From JBDNFP01 sp041689775 (GTDB lineage Bacteria; Bacteroidota; Bacteroidia; Cytophagales; Spirosomataceae), in NCBI GenBank assembly GCA_041689775.1, contig JBDNFP010000411.1, forward strand, positions 1 through 27,068: a stretch of 27,068 bases of DNA. The letters are read 5' to 3'. The notes beneath the pieces are model-generated. The model was not told the DNA's origin and searched no databases. It saw only the letters and a list, made by a program, of their open reading frames with translations. Shown here piece by piece: positions 14,824 to 22,533 of the stretch; positions within the stretch are counted from its first letter, which is position 1; each line of letters starts with the position of its first letter. Made by a program: the position numbers and the translations under genes.

Positions 14824-16626
14824 TTAAAGTACCAGTTCTTTATCTGTTGTGATGGTTAGTATTTCCGTGTCTTTCAGGCGTGTAGCCAACCCTTTGGTCT
14901 TGGGCACTTCATAGTGGAAATAGTACTTCATCGTATGCAGTTTACTTTCATAGAAAGCAGTTTCGCCATCAGCTCCTGATTGAGTTAACAAGGCTTTTTG
15001 GGCAACTACTCCTTGCTTCAACCACTGCCAGGCAATGGTCACAATGCTAAACATTTCCATATACAACGTGGCGTCCATCAGAAACCGCTCATAATCACCC
15101 TGCATGGCATGAGGAAGCAAGCTAGACGTCACGTCCTGCACCCGCATTAGCTCCTTGCGCAGCATGTCGGCGTAGGGCTTCAACGACTCATGCGTATCGG
15201 CTTCGCTCAGCGTCTTATTGATTTCGGCAAATAGCAACTGTGGTGCTTTGCCTCCTTTGATTGTCATTTTACGTCCCAGCAAATCCTGCGACTGTATGCC
15301 CGTGGTACCTTCGTAGATGGAGGTAATCCGGATATCCCGGTGCATTTGCTCCAAGGGAAAGTCTTCCGTAAAGCCGTAACCACCCAGTACCTGTAAGCCT
15401 TCGCTTACCGAACGAATTCCCATTTCGGTCGGGAATGTCTTGGCTACCGGCGTCAGCAGGTCGAGCAGTAGCTCGTAGTTTTCTTTTTCCTCGCCTTCGG
15501 TCACCCGCACGAGGTCAGACAACCGAGCGCTTTCCATCAACAAGGAGAGGGAACCTTCCACCACGGATTTCTGAAACAGTAACATCCGCATCACATCAGG
15601 GTGATTGATGATCATAGTTTGCGGACTATCCAGATGATTTTTTTCGTTTAATCGGCGGCTCTGCGGGCGTTCTTTGGCGTATTCAAGGGATGCATAATAA
15701 GCGGCGGACGCAATAGCAGCTCCGGTCATACCTACTCCAATCCGGGCTTCGTTCATCATCCGAAACATGTAGTTCAGCCCACGATTAGGCTCTCCTACCA
15801 GCCATCCCTGGCAATCATCGGCTTCACCCATGGTAAGGTGCATAGCTGGTGTACCGCGCTGCCCGAGTTTATGATAAATTCCGGTTGAGGTTACGTCATT
15901 GTGTTCAAAGCTACCATCCTCCTTGATCCGGTACTTAGGTACTACAAACAAGGAAATGCCCTTGGTACCTTTTGGAGCACCCTTAATCCGGGCCAGCATT
16001 AGGTGTACAATGTTGTCGACCGCGTCGTGATCACCGGCGGAGATAAACACTTTTTGTCCTTTGATCAGGTAACTACCATCTTCCCGTAATTCGGCGGAGG
16101 TAGTGATATCAGACAGCGAGCTTCCCGCCTGAGGCTCCGTAAGGGCCATGGTTCCCTGCCACTTACCACTCAGCATGGGCTCTACGTATTTGTCAATCAA
16201 CTCCTGTGACCCGAAAGTAGTAATCAGGTTGGCGGCACCGGAGGTTAACCCTGTGTACATCATACCGTTGTTGGCCGCCATCAATATGAATCCCATGGAG
16301 GCACCAAGTAGCTCTGGTAATTGTTGTCCGCCGTTTTCAAAAGGAAACCCGGCTCCAATCAATCCGCCTTCACCCATCGCTTTCAGGTACTCCCTGATTT
16401 GCGGATGCACTTTAACCTTTCCATCCTTCAATTCGGGCTGATTCCGATCAACTTCACGGTAGTACGGATACATAATGGAATCCGCTATCTGAGTAGCTGA
16501 ATCCAGAACCATTCCGAAGGTCTCTTTGTCATGTGCCTCAAAATAGGGGTACTGAGTAAGTTCGGTAGCGTTAAATACCTCATGTAAGAGGAAGTCAAGA
16601 TTGCGTCTGCTGAAATATTGTGCCAT
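14824..16626 (-). CDS. Acyl-CoA dehydrogenase (long, DmdC-like form)
   Basis: FAD enzyme that introduces the alpha-beta double bond in acyl-CoA, passing electrons to ETF. At 600 residues it is longer than the usual 380-residue enzymes and matches the group annotated as DmdC/FadE5-like, which has an added N-terminal segment and a C-terminal extension. Visible sites are M-A-L-T-E-P-Q-A-G-S (FAD and substrate contacts), the R-I-G-V-G helix and S-I-Y-E-G-T-T-G, whose Glu439 is in the position of the catalytic base. The G-Y-G-F-T-E-D motif lies before it. The true substrate (fatty acyl-CoA, or a thio-substituted one) cannot be told. It is monocistronic, with a palindromic site in its promoter. Confidence 0.92.
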   Translation of the reverse strand: MAQYFSRRNLDFLLHEVFNATELTQYPYFEAHDKETFGMVLDSATQIADSIMYPYYREVDRNQPELKDGKVKVHPQIREYLKAMGEGGLIGAGFPFENGGQQLPELLGASMGFILMAANNGMMYTGLTSGAANLITTFGSQELIDKYVEPMLSGKWQGTMALTEPQAGSSLSDITTSAELREDGSYLIKGQKVFISAGDHDAVDNIVHLMLARIKGAPKGTKGISLFVVPKYRIKEDGSFEHNDVTSTGIYHKLGQRGTPAMHLTMGEADDCQGWLVGEPNRGLNYMFRMMNEARIGVGMTGAAIASAAYYASLEYAKERPQSRRLNEKNHLDSPQTMIINHPDVMRMLLFQKSVVEGSLSLLMESARLSDLVRVTEGEEKENYELLLDLLTPVAKTFPTEMGIRSVSEGLQVLGGYGFTEDFPLEQMHRDIRITSIYEGTTGIQSQDLLGRKMTIKGGKAPQLLFAEINKTLSEADTHESLKPYADMLRKELMRVQDVTSSLLPHAMQGDYERFLMDATLYMEMFSIVTIAWQWLKQGVVAQKALLTQSGADGETAFYESKLHTMKYYFHYEVPKTKGLATRLKDTEILTITTDKELVL

Positions 16627-16726
16627 AGTTGAGTTAAGTGCTTATGTTCTGTCGGTAGAATAGTAAATTAATCCATTTTGTAGGAAATGATTAGTATTTC
16701 TGGCGCTCAAAGTTACTAACCCAATC

Positions 16727-16764
16727 CAAAAATAAGTATGCTTGCATACTAGTTCCCAAAGATA
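16727..16764 (-). promoter_or_regulatory. Putative acyl-CoA dehydrogenase promoter
   Basis: Two minus-strand boxes fit TAnnTTTG: TATTTTTG (16734 to 16727) and TATCTTTG (16764 to 16757). The upper one contains TTTG at 16760-16757, 22 nt from the lower box, so it could also be the -33 element of the lower promoter. Either reading puts the 16735-16750 palindrome inside the promoter or over the start site. Confidence 0.5.
16735..16750. promoter_or_regulatory. Palindromic operator candidate
   Basis: Perfect 7-nt arms AGTATGC and GCATACT are separated by TT. It lies within the acyl-CoA dehydrogenase promoter, where a bound dimer would block RNA polymerase. TetR-family repressors often control fatty acid degradation genes through such sites; no regulator gene is in the window. 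Confidence 0.55.
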
Positions 16765-16784
16765 AAATTCATTTTTAAATTATT

Positions 16785-16812
16785 GCCCTAAAAAGTGTGA
16801 AATTTTTAGGGC
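16785..16812. repeat. 28-nt inverted repeat
   Basis: Perfect 10-nt arms (GCCCTAAAAA and TTTTTAGGGC) flank an 8-nt spacer GTGTGAAA. Both flanking genes point away from it, so it has no obvious transcript to terminate. It may be an operator, or a leftover of an earlier gene. Confidence 0.5.
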
Positions 16813-16973
16813 TAATGATAATGAACTAATTCCATCAGGCCCTGTTACAACTATATTTTTCTCATCCCAATACCCCTATACCTCACTCGACAATGGTTAT
16901 GAGTTATCTGATTTAGTGAGCGAACTGGCATTAAAGTTGCTCTAAGGTTACACTACAACCAAGCAATGTAAGG

Positions 16974-19367
16974 ATGAAGATTTTGAGAGGTTTTTTATTG
17001 GTGTGGATCGGGTTAATAGGGCTGGCTGGTCTAACCGAGGCTTCTCATATTGTAGGAGGAAATGTCATGGTAAGCCCGGGAAGTCAGGCTGGTTTGTACA
17101 AGGTTACCGTAATACTTTACTACGACGCGAATAGTTCGGATCCGAATGCGGAGCAAAATGAACTAACTGTATCTTTTTTTCAAAAAAAGGACAACGCCAG
17201 GCTCAACGATCTGCTATTGCCGCGTATCAAAAAGGAACCATTGACATACAGTAATCCCGGTTGTGCTCAGGCTCGCAACATCAAAACGAATGTGGTTCAG
17301 TTTTCGGCAGAAATTCGTCTCAGCCCCGATCAGTACAACGACCCGGAAGGATACTACGTAAGCTGGGAACGTTGCTGCCGTAGCGGCGATATACTCAATA
17401 TCCGGTCGGCCGGCACTTCATCGCTGGTCCTATACACCGAGTTTCCTGCCCTTTCTGTACTCAACAGCTCGCCGGTTTTTCAACCCGCCAATGGCGAAAT
17501 CGTCTGCCGGAATACCCCCTACCAGTTCGAATCCGGGGCTACTGATGCCAACGGCGATAAGCTTAGGTATCGTTTGGAGACACCCTTCAATAGCACACGC
17601 CCACCCTTTGGTATTGATCCTTTGGCCCCGGCATCCGCGGGTCCTTACCCCCGAAGTCAATGGGCCTCGGGATTCAGCACCGATACACCCATTCCCGGCT
17701 CCCCTGGGCTAACCATCAATGAAAATACGGGCACCATTAGCCTCACCCCTACCCAAACCGGATTATTTATTTATCGGGTAGCGGTAGAAGAATACCGCAA
17801 CGGCAAGAAAATCGGTGAAGTACACCGCGACTATCAGGTGTTGGTAATAGACTGCTCCGACGAGAATTCACCACCAGTATCATTGACCCAAGCGCTATTT
17901 CCTCCGAATACTTCGGTAACCAACGGCGAAGCGATGACTGAAATTGGTATCTGCCGGGGTGATACCATCTCATTAAAAGCCGAAGTAAATAACCGCTGGT
18001 TTTATCAATGGCAACGCAATGGTGCTAATATTGACAAGGCCATTGGCCCCAATATTCTGATTACTCAGGAAGGAACCTACTCGGTGGTAAAGTCATTTGC
18101 CGACCGCTGCAGTAATGCCCGTACGCTGGGCGAAAACCTCAACGTAAAATTCAGAAGTCCCGATGACGTAAAGATAACTCCGGGCCCCCTAGCCGCGATA
18201 TGCGAAGGATCTACCATTGATCTTACCATCAATGTAGGGGGAAATAGCTGGGATTTAAAATGGAAAAAAGACGGGAAGGCACTACCGGGTGTAACGGGTA
18301 ATATCATTCCTCAAATCGCCGCTGCGGGCATTTATATTGTAAATGCCACGAACTTGACAACGGGCTGCGTAACTGCCGATACGGTGAATGTTAAGCTCAA
18401 TGCCAGACCTCAGGCCCTGGTGACCGCCCCTATCTCCGAGTTTTGCGAAGGCGATTCCGTCCGGCTACAAGTCAGTCAGGCCCCCAACCTTGCCTATACC
18501 TGGTACAAGGAGCAAGCGCAACTACCGGGAGTTTTATCGGCATCGCGCAGCGTACGAACCGGGGGGCTATATTCAGTAGAGGTACGGGACACCCTGACGG
18601 GGTGTAATCAACGCTCCGACTACGTACCTATTCTGGTAAAAGCAGTACCTACCGTTCTGTTTGACTCCATCCCACCCCTTTGTGGACAGATAAATACCCG
18701 CTTGTCTCTGTCAGCTTCGCCGTCTGGCGGCACGTTTACGGGTACTGGCATCAACGGAACAACCTTCGATGCCCGAAAGGCGGGTACCGGGAGCCATTTG
18801 ATTACCTATGTTTACAATGCTCCAAATGGCTGCTTAAAAAGTAGAAGTCAAACCATTAATGTAGTAACAGCGCCACGCGCCCAGGTAGGAAACGATAAGG
18901 CAATACTGGCGGGAGAAAGTGTGGTACTGCGTAGCTCGGTAACGCCCGGTGCTGAGTATAAATGGTCGCCACTGGATGGGCTTACCAACGCCGCAATACC
19001 TGAACCTGTAGCTACCCCCCAACAAACAACTACCTACCGTCTGCGGGTTTCCACGGCCAACGGCTGCTATTCGGAGGGCGATATTACGGTGACTGTATTC
19101 CCTATCATCGAAACTCCCAATGGTTTTACCCCCAACGGTGACGGTGTCAACGATACCTGGGAACTTAAAGACATTAATGCTTACCCCACCTGTGAAGTGA
19201 TTATTTTTAATCGCTACGGCCGGGAGATATTTCGTTCAAGAGGGTACACCCAACCCTGGAACGGGCGCTGGAATGGTGAGGCACTTCCTTCGGCGACGTA
19301 CAACTACATCATTAAACTACACCCGGAAATCAAAGACCGCAGTGGTAGTGTCACTATTTTCAGGTAG
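16974..19367 (+). CDS. Secreted T9SS cargo with type B sorting domain
   Basis: A 797-residue exported protein of the gliding-motility-associated C-terminal-domain class. The signal peptide ends near T-E-A-S. A first region (to about 300) with paired Cys (C-C-R-S-G) and an Ig/cadherin-like section (E-S-G-A-T-D-A-N-G-D) is followed by several Ig-like repeats of about 80 residues, each with a C-E-G motif (for example I-C-E-G-S and F-C-E-G-D). The last 85 residues start P-N-G-F-T-P-N-G-D-G-V-N-D and contain I-F-N-R-Y-G and P-W-N-G, the type B (TIGR04131-like) sorting signal. It should be exported by the type IX system and held at the surface, perhaps as an adhesin. Its binding partner is unknown. 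Confidence 0.87.
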   Translation: MKILRGFLLVWIGLIGLAGLTEASHIVGGNVMVSPGSQAGLYKVTVILYYDANSSDPNAEQNELTVSFFQKKDNARLNDLLLPRIKKEPLTYSNPGCAQARNIKTNVVQFSAEIRLSPDQYNDPEGYYVSWERCCRSGDILNIRSAGTSSLVLYTEFPALSVLNSSPVFQPANGEIVCRNTPYQFESGATDANGDKLRYRLETPFNSTRPPFGIDPLAPASAGPYPRSQWASGFSTDTPIPGSPGLTINENTGTISLTPTQTGLFIYRVAVEEYRNGKKIGEVHRDYQVLVIDCSDENSPPVSLTQALFPPNTSVTNGEAMTEIGICRGDTISLKAEVNNRWFYQWQRNGANIDKAIGPNILITQEGTYSVVKSFADRCSNARTLGENLNVKFRSPDDVKITPGPLAAICEGSTIDLTINVGGNSWDLKWKKDGKALPGVTGNIIPQIAAAGIYIVNATNLTTGCVTADTVNVKLNARPQALVTAPISEFCEGDSVRLQVSQAPNLAYTWYKEQAQLPGVLSASRSVRTGGLYSVEVRDTLTGCNQRSDYVPILVKAVPTVLFDSIPPLCGQINTRLSLSASPSGGTFTGTGINGTTFDARKAGTGSHLITYVYNAPNGCLKSRSQTINVVTAPRAQVGNDKAILAGESVVLRSSVTPGAEYKWSPLDGLTNAAIPEPVATPQQTTTYRLRVSTANGCYSEGDITVTVFPIIETPNGFTPNGDGVNDTWELKDINAYPTCEVIIFNRYGREIFRSRGYTQPWNGRWNGEALPSATYNYIIKLHPEIKDRSGSVTIFR

Positions 19368-19395
19368 TCTTCAAATAATCAGCTGGTCTTCAAAT

Positions 19396-19448
19396 AAATA
19401 AGTGGGGTACGGTCGCGTAAAAATTACACGACCGTACCCCACTTATTT
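19396..19448. terminator. Very long bidirectional terminator
   Basis: A perfect 20-bp stem (core GTGGGGTACGGTCG with CGACCGTACCCCAC) is followed inward by one C-A mismatch, a 4-bp stem and an AAA loop. A/T tails lie on both sides. It separates the convergent T9SS cargo and nfu genes and should stop both. Confidence 0.9.
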
Positions 19449-19469
19449 TCTATTCTTTTTGTTTTTTCC

Positions 19470-20066
19470 TTACACTCCTTCGGCTACTACGGTCTTCACG
19501 GTGGGAACCATCCGGGTCAAAAGGTTTTCTATCCCTGACTTCAAAGTGAGCGTAGAAGACGGACAACCGCTGCAGGAGCCTTGCAACAATACTTTCACGG
19601 TTCCTGACTCCTCATCAAACGAATGAAAGTTAATTGCACCACCGTCAGATTCAACCGCCGGGCGCACGTACTGATCCAGCACCGTCTTGATTTTTTGCAC
19701 CGTTTCTGTGTCATTGACCTCTACAATAGTCGTGTTAGTTTCAATTGTTTTGGGCTCAAAAACCGGCTGATTTTCTTCAAAATATATTTTCAGAAACTGC
19801 TTGGTATCGTACAATACCTCCTCCCAGGTACTGGCGTCGTCTTTGGTGATCGTAATAAAATTACTGGCAACAAACACCCGCTGTACGTGTGGAAACTGAA
19901 ACAAGTCAGCCGCCAGAGGTGAAGCTTTGCCCGTCTCCATAGCCGCCGCATGTGAGGGATAATCAAACGAGAGTCCGTCGGGCACTAACTCAAAATTCAG
20001 GACGAATTTCATTGAGTTTGGGTTGGGACTAAGTTCTGTATAGATATAAATGGGACGAGCCAACAT
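19470..20066 (-). CDS. NifU-like Fe-S cluster carrier (Nfu)
   Basis: Carrier that hands assembled [4Fe-4S] clusters to target enzymes in the cytoplasm. The 198 residues have an N-terminal Nfu_N domain at about 7-98 (starting T-E-L-S-P-N-P-N-S-M-K-F) and a C-terminal NifU domain at about 120-195. The latter contains G-S-C165-S-G-C168-P-S-S, the CxxC pair that holds a cluster at the dimer interface. The architecture matches the mitochondrial NFU1 type rather than E. coli NfuA, whose N-domain is A-type-like. It is monocistronic and shares the 19396-19448 terminator. Candidate clients in this window include the Fe-S-containing Rieske-GltS protein, by inference only. Confidence 0.92.
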   Translation of the reverse strand: MLARPIYIYTELSPNPNSMKFVLNFELVPDGLSFDYPSHAAAMETGKASPLAADLFQFPHVQRVFVASNFITITKDDASTWEEVLYDTKQFLKIYFEENQPVFEPKTIETNTTIVEVNDTETVQKIKTVLDQYVRPAVESDGGAINFHSFDEESGTVKVLLQGSCSGCPSSTLTLKSGIENLLTRMVPTVKTVVAEGV

Positions 20067-20149
20067 AGTTGTATAATTAGATGTCGAAGTTTCAATAATG
20101 TATTTCTAGAGACAGAACACCAAAAACCTTCAATTGGTTTAGTAAGCAA

Positions 20150-20180
20150 AAAGCTCGCCGAATAAAATTCGGTGAGCTTT
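20150..20180 (-). terminator. Terminator of rplU-rpmA
   Basis: A 14-bp stem (AAAGCTCGCCGAAT with ATTCGGTGAGCTTT, one G-T pair) with loop AAA. On the minus strand it ends in a run of five T, as in an intrinsic terminator, about 50 nt after the rpmA stop. Confidence 0.8.
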
Positions 20181-20227
20181 GCTTTAACTTTTTTCTGCTT
20201 TTCCGATCAGGAAAGCAGCATCAACTA

Positions 20228-20506
20228 CTATGCTTCTGCCACTACGGATACAATTACGGGCTCAATAGAAACGTACGACTTGTTGCCGGATTTCTTCTTG
20301 AATACCACGTGACCATCCACGAGAGCAAACAATGTGTGATCACGTCCAACACCAACGTTTTTACCGGGGTTGTGCTTCGTGCCACGCTGACGAATGATGA
20401 TGTTACCAGCTTTAGCTACCTGCCCACCAAAAAGTTTAACGCCAAGGCGTTTGCTCATTGAGTCACGACCGTTTTTCGAACTACCTACACCTTTCTTGTG
20501 TGCCAT
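20228..20506 (-). CDS. rpmA: 50S ribosomal protein L27
   Basis: Large-subunit ribosomal protein whose N-terminal arm reaches the peptidyl transferase centre. The 92 residues begin M-A-H-K-K-G-V-G-S-S-K-N-G-R-D-S, the conserved arm, without the N-terminal extension that is cleaved in Firmicutes. G-T-K-H-N-P-G and V-F-K-K-K are typical. The C-terminus is slightly longer than in E. coli (85 residues). It is the second gene of the standard rplU-rpmA pair, 62 nt downstream of rplU. Confidence 0.98.
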   Translation of the reverse strand: MAHKKGVGSSKNGRDSMSKRLGVKLFGGQVAKAGNIIIRQRGTKHNPGKNVGVGRDHTLFALVDGHVVFKKKSGNKSYVSIEPVIVSVVAEA

Positions 20507-20568
20507 GTTTTCTTAGTATTTTATTCTGATACTTAAAATTTCTTTAACTAAACGAACTCTAAAAAGAA

Positions 20569-20880
20569 TTAGGCAACGATTTCGTCAATACGAATCTTCG
20601 TCAGGTACTGACGGTGACCGTTCTTAACGCGATATCCTTTGCGGCGCTTCTTTTTGAAAATGATCACCTTCTCGCCTTTTAGGTGCTCCAAAATAGTTAC
20701 GTTTACAGAGGCACCTTCCAGTACAGGAGCGCCAATCTGAATCGTGCCTTCGTTATCAACGAGTAGGACTTTGTCGAATACAAGTGCAGCGTTCGCGTCC
20801 CCTTCAAGCCTATGCGTGAAGATTTCGCGACCCTTCTCAACTTTAAATTGCTGACCTGCGATTTCTACGATTGCGTACAT
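20569..20880 (-). CDS. rplU: 50S ribosomal protein L21
   Basis: Large-subunit protein binding 23S rRNA. The 103 residues start M-Y-A-I-V-E-I-A-G-Q-Q-F-K-V and contain K-K-K-R-R-K-G-Y-R-V-K-N-G-H-R, the conserved basic signature near the C-terminus. Length is normal. It heads the rplU-rpmA pair and follows a promoter with TATCTTTG at 20911-20918, giving a short leader. Confidence 0.98.
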   Translation of the reverse strand: MYAIVEIAGQQFKVEKGREIFTHRLEGDANAALVFDKVLLVDNEGTIQIGAPVLEGASVNVTILEHLKGEKVIIFKKKRRKGYRVKNGHRQYLTKIRIDEIVA

Positions 20881-20910
20881 GATTTAACTTCTTTTTTTTG
20901 AAATGAGGTG

Positions 20911-20941
20911 CAAAGATAGCCACAAGTGCAACAATTCACAA
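20911..20941 (-). promoter_or_regulatory. Putative rplU promoter
   Basis: On the minus strand TTG (20941 to 20939), 20 nt of spacer and TATCTTTG (20918 to 20911) fit the Bacteroidota sigma-A pattern. The box is 30 nt before the rplU ATG. Confidence 0.65.
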
Positions 20942-21086
20942 CGACTGTTGCCTAAATTTTTTAATTATCCGTATAATTCACAACTCAGAAATGTGTATAT
21001 TGTCTGCATGAACGTTAAAAACAGGCATGATGTTTGAAAAGTGTTCACTTGAAGCCACTTACCCCCAAAAAGTCAACTAACCATTC

Positions 21087-21653
21087 ATGAGAAAGGCATT
21101 CCTCCTGTGTTTATCGTTGCTTACTATTCCCGCTTTTTCCCAGGAAAATCTGTCAGAAAATGATCCCCTCCATATCCCAACTGAAAGTACCATTCCCACC
21201 GCTGTTGAGGCGAAGCCACAGCACGGGGGAGTATTGGAAGTAAAATGGTCGGCGATCGATACCTTGTTTAAAACAACATCAGATACTACCTATATCGTAA
21301 ATTTTTGGGCTACTTGGTGCCGTCCCTGCGTTCAGGAACTCCCTCACTTTGAGGAATTATCAAGAAATTACGCCAGTCAAAAAGTCAGGATTTTACTGAT
21401 TAGCATGGATTTTGTAAAGGAAATGGAAGACCGCGTCATTCCGTTCGTAGAGCGGATGAAGCTCAGCAATACCGTGTGGTTGCTCAACGAACCCAATGCT
21501 AACAGTTGGATCGAACGGGTAGATCCCACGTGGAGCGGGGCTTTACCCGCTACTTTAATCATTAATACCGCCCGGTCGAAAAGAGTTTTTTTTGAGAAGA
21601 CCCTTGATTATGAGACGCTTGCCCGCGAGATTAGTTACTTTATGGAATATTAA
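21087..21653 (+). CDS. Exported TlpA-like thiol-disulfide protein
   Basis: A 188-residue thioredoxin-fold protein with a signal peptide (R-K then a hydrophobic core, ending A-F-S-Q). The redox motif is W-C78-R-P-C81, and a cis-Pro lies in the segment G-A-L-P-A-T-L-I-I. This matches the TlpA/ResA group, which keeps Cys residues reduced in the periplasm, for example in apocytochromes. The partner is not visible. The next gene, also thioredoxin-fold, begins 14 nt after the stop. Confidence 0.85.
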   Translation: MRKAFLLCLSLLTIPAFSQENLSENDPLHIPTESTIPTAVEAKPQHGGVLEVKWSAIDTLFKTTSDTTYIVNFWATWCRPCVQELPHFEELSRNYASQKVRILLISMDFVKEMEDRVIPFVERMKLSNTVWLLNEPNANSWIERVDPTWSGALPATLIINTARSKRVFFEKTLDYETLAREISYFMEY

Positions 21654-21667
21654 CCGTCAAATGTAAT

Positions 21668-22381
21668 ATGAATATGGATTACAAAACGATGAGGAAATAC
21701 GTATGGACAACAGCACTGGTGATAGGAAGTATACTCACGATGGCGACTACGTTTCGCAACGACCGGTCACTCCTCGTTTCATCCACTAGCCCCACAGGCC
21801 CCGAAGTATCAGCCTATGGGTATCAGATAGGTGATGCCGTAGTTAACTTTCGATTAAAAAACATCGATGGAAATATGATAGCCCTTTCTGATTACGCACC
21901 GAAGAAAGGAGTGATTGTGGTATTTACCTGCAACCATTGCCCCTTTGCCCGCGCTTATGAGGACAGGATTGTTGAGCTTCACAAAAAATATGCGGGAGCG
22001 GGTTATCCCGTCGTTACGATTAATCCAAGCGACCCCATAGCCTACGAAGATGATACATTTGACCAAATGCAGGAACGAGCCAAATCAAAGGGTTATACTT
22101 ACCCCTACCTGGTAGATGACTCCCAAATCGTAGCCAAAGAGTTCGGCGCGACACGCACCCCCCACGTGTTTGTACTAAAAAACACCGGGGGTAAGTTTGT
22201 TGTCCAGTATATCGGTACCGTAGACGACAACCCGCAGGATCCGACCAACGTAACAAAACGCTACGTGGATGATGCCGTAACCAATTTGCTTGCCGGTAAG
22301 CCTGTCATAACTACCACAACCAAAGCCATTGGGTGCGCCATTAAATGGAAAGAAACAATATATATGTACAACAACCGGTAG
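21668..22381 (+). CDS. Exported redoxin (AhpC/TSA-like, CxxC)
   Basis: A 237-residue thioredoxin-fold protein of the PRX-like/AhpC-TSA group. A signal or anchor segment spans about 10-28. The fold then has V-V-F-T-C88-N-H-C91-P, R-A-Y-E-D and the cis-Pro in T-R-T-P-H. The CxxC matches disulfide-active members rather than a single peroxidatic Cys. Two methionines (M3 and M8) could be the start instead; M8 would leave K-Y before the hydrophobic stretch. It forms a two-gene unit with the preceding TlpA-like gene, ended by the terminator at 22407. Confidence 0.82.
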   Translation: MNMDYKTMRKYVWTTALVIGSILTMATTFRNDRSLLVSSTSPTGPEVSAYGYQIGDAVVNFRLKNIDGNMIALSDYAPKKGVIVVFTCNHCPFARAYEDRIVELHKKYAGAGYPVVTINPSDPIAYEDDTFDQMQERAKSKGYTYPYLVDDSQIVAKEFGATRTPHVFVLKNTGGKFVVQYIGTVDDNPQDPTNVTKRYVDDAVTNLLAGKPVITTTTKAIGCAIKWKETIYMYNNR

Positions 22382-22406
22382 CTCTTACCAACTACCTACC
22401 CTCTTC

Positions 22407-22434
22407 GCCGAAGCCTTATGCTTCGGCTTTTTTT
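22407..22434 (+). terminator. Intrinsic terminator
   Basis: An 8-bp stem (GCCGAAGC with GCTTCGGC), a 5-nt loop and a run of seven T. It closes the two-gene thioredoxin-fold unit 25 nt after the stop. Confidence 0.93.
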
Positions 22435-22439
22435 ATACC

Positions 22440-22467
22440 TTGGGCTAAGAGTTAGGTCGTATTTTTG
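22440..22467 (+). promoter_or_regulatory. Promoter of the SMP-30-like operon
   Basis: TTG at 22440-22442, 17 nt of spacer and TATTTTTG at 22460-22467 fit the Bacteroidota pattern. It overlaps an in-frame TTG at 22465 that could be taken as an upstream start, so that start would lie before the transcript begins. Confidence 0.6.
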
Positions 22468-22533
22468 CCTTGTCATGATAAATCAATAAATTGGGAACTT
22501 ATGTACATTACCGCCTTGAAAAACAATTTAATC

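Larger units (their letters stand above)
16627..16973. other. 347-nt divergent regulatory region
   Basis: This lies between the divergent acyl-CoA dehydrogenase and T9SS cargo genes. It has no coding content. It holds two TAnnTTTG boxes on the minus strand, a perfect 16-nt palindrome (16735-16750) and a 28-nt inverted repeat (16785-16812). I see no clear plus-strand promoter box for the cargo gene. Confidence 0.7.

Noticed and set aside
19367..19397. Two copies of GTCTTCAAATAA 19 nt apart after the T9SS cargo gene
   Set aside because: Only two short copies, the first overlapping the last base of the stop codon; too little for a tandem repeat or CRISPR.
22465..22533. N-terminal extension of the SMP-30-like protein from TTG 22465
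   Set aside because: The start overlaps the likely promoter box and the added residues bury the signal peptide; ATG 22534 is better.
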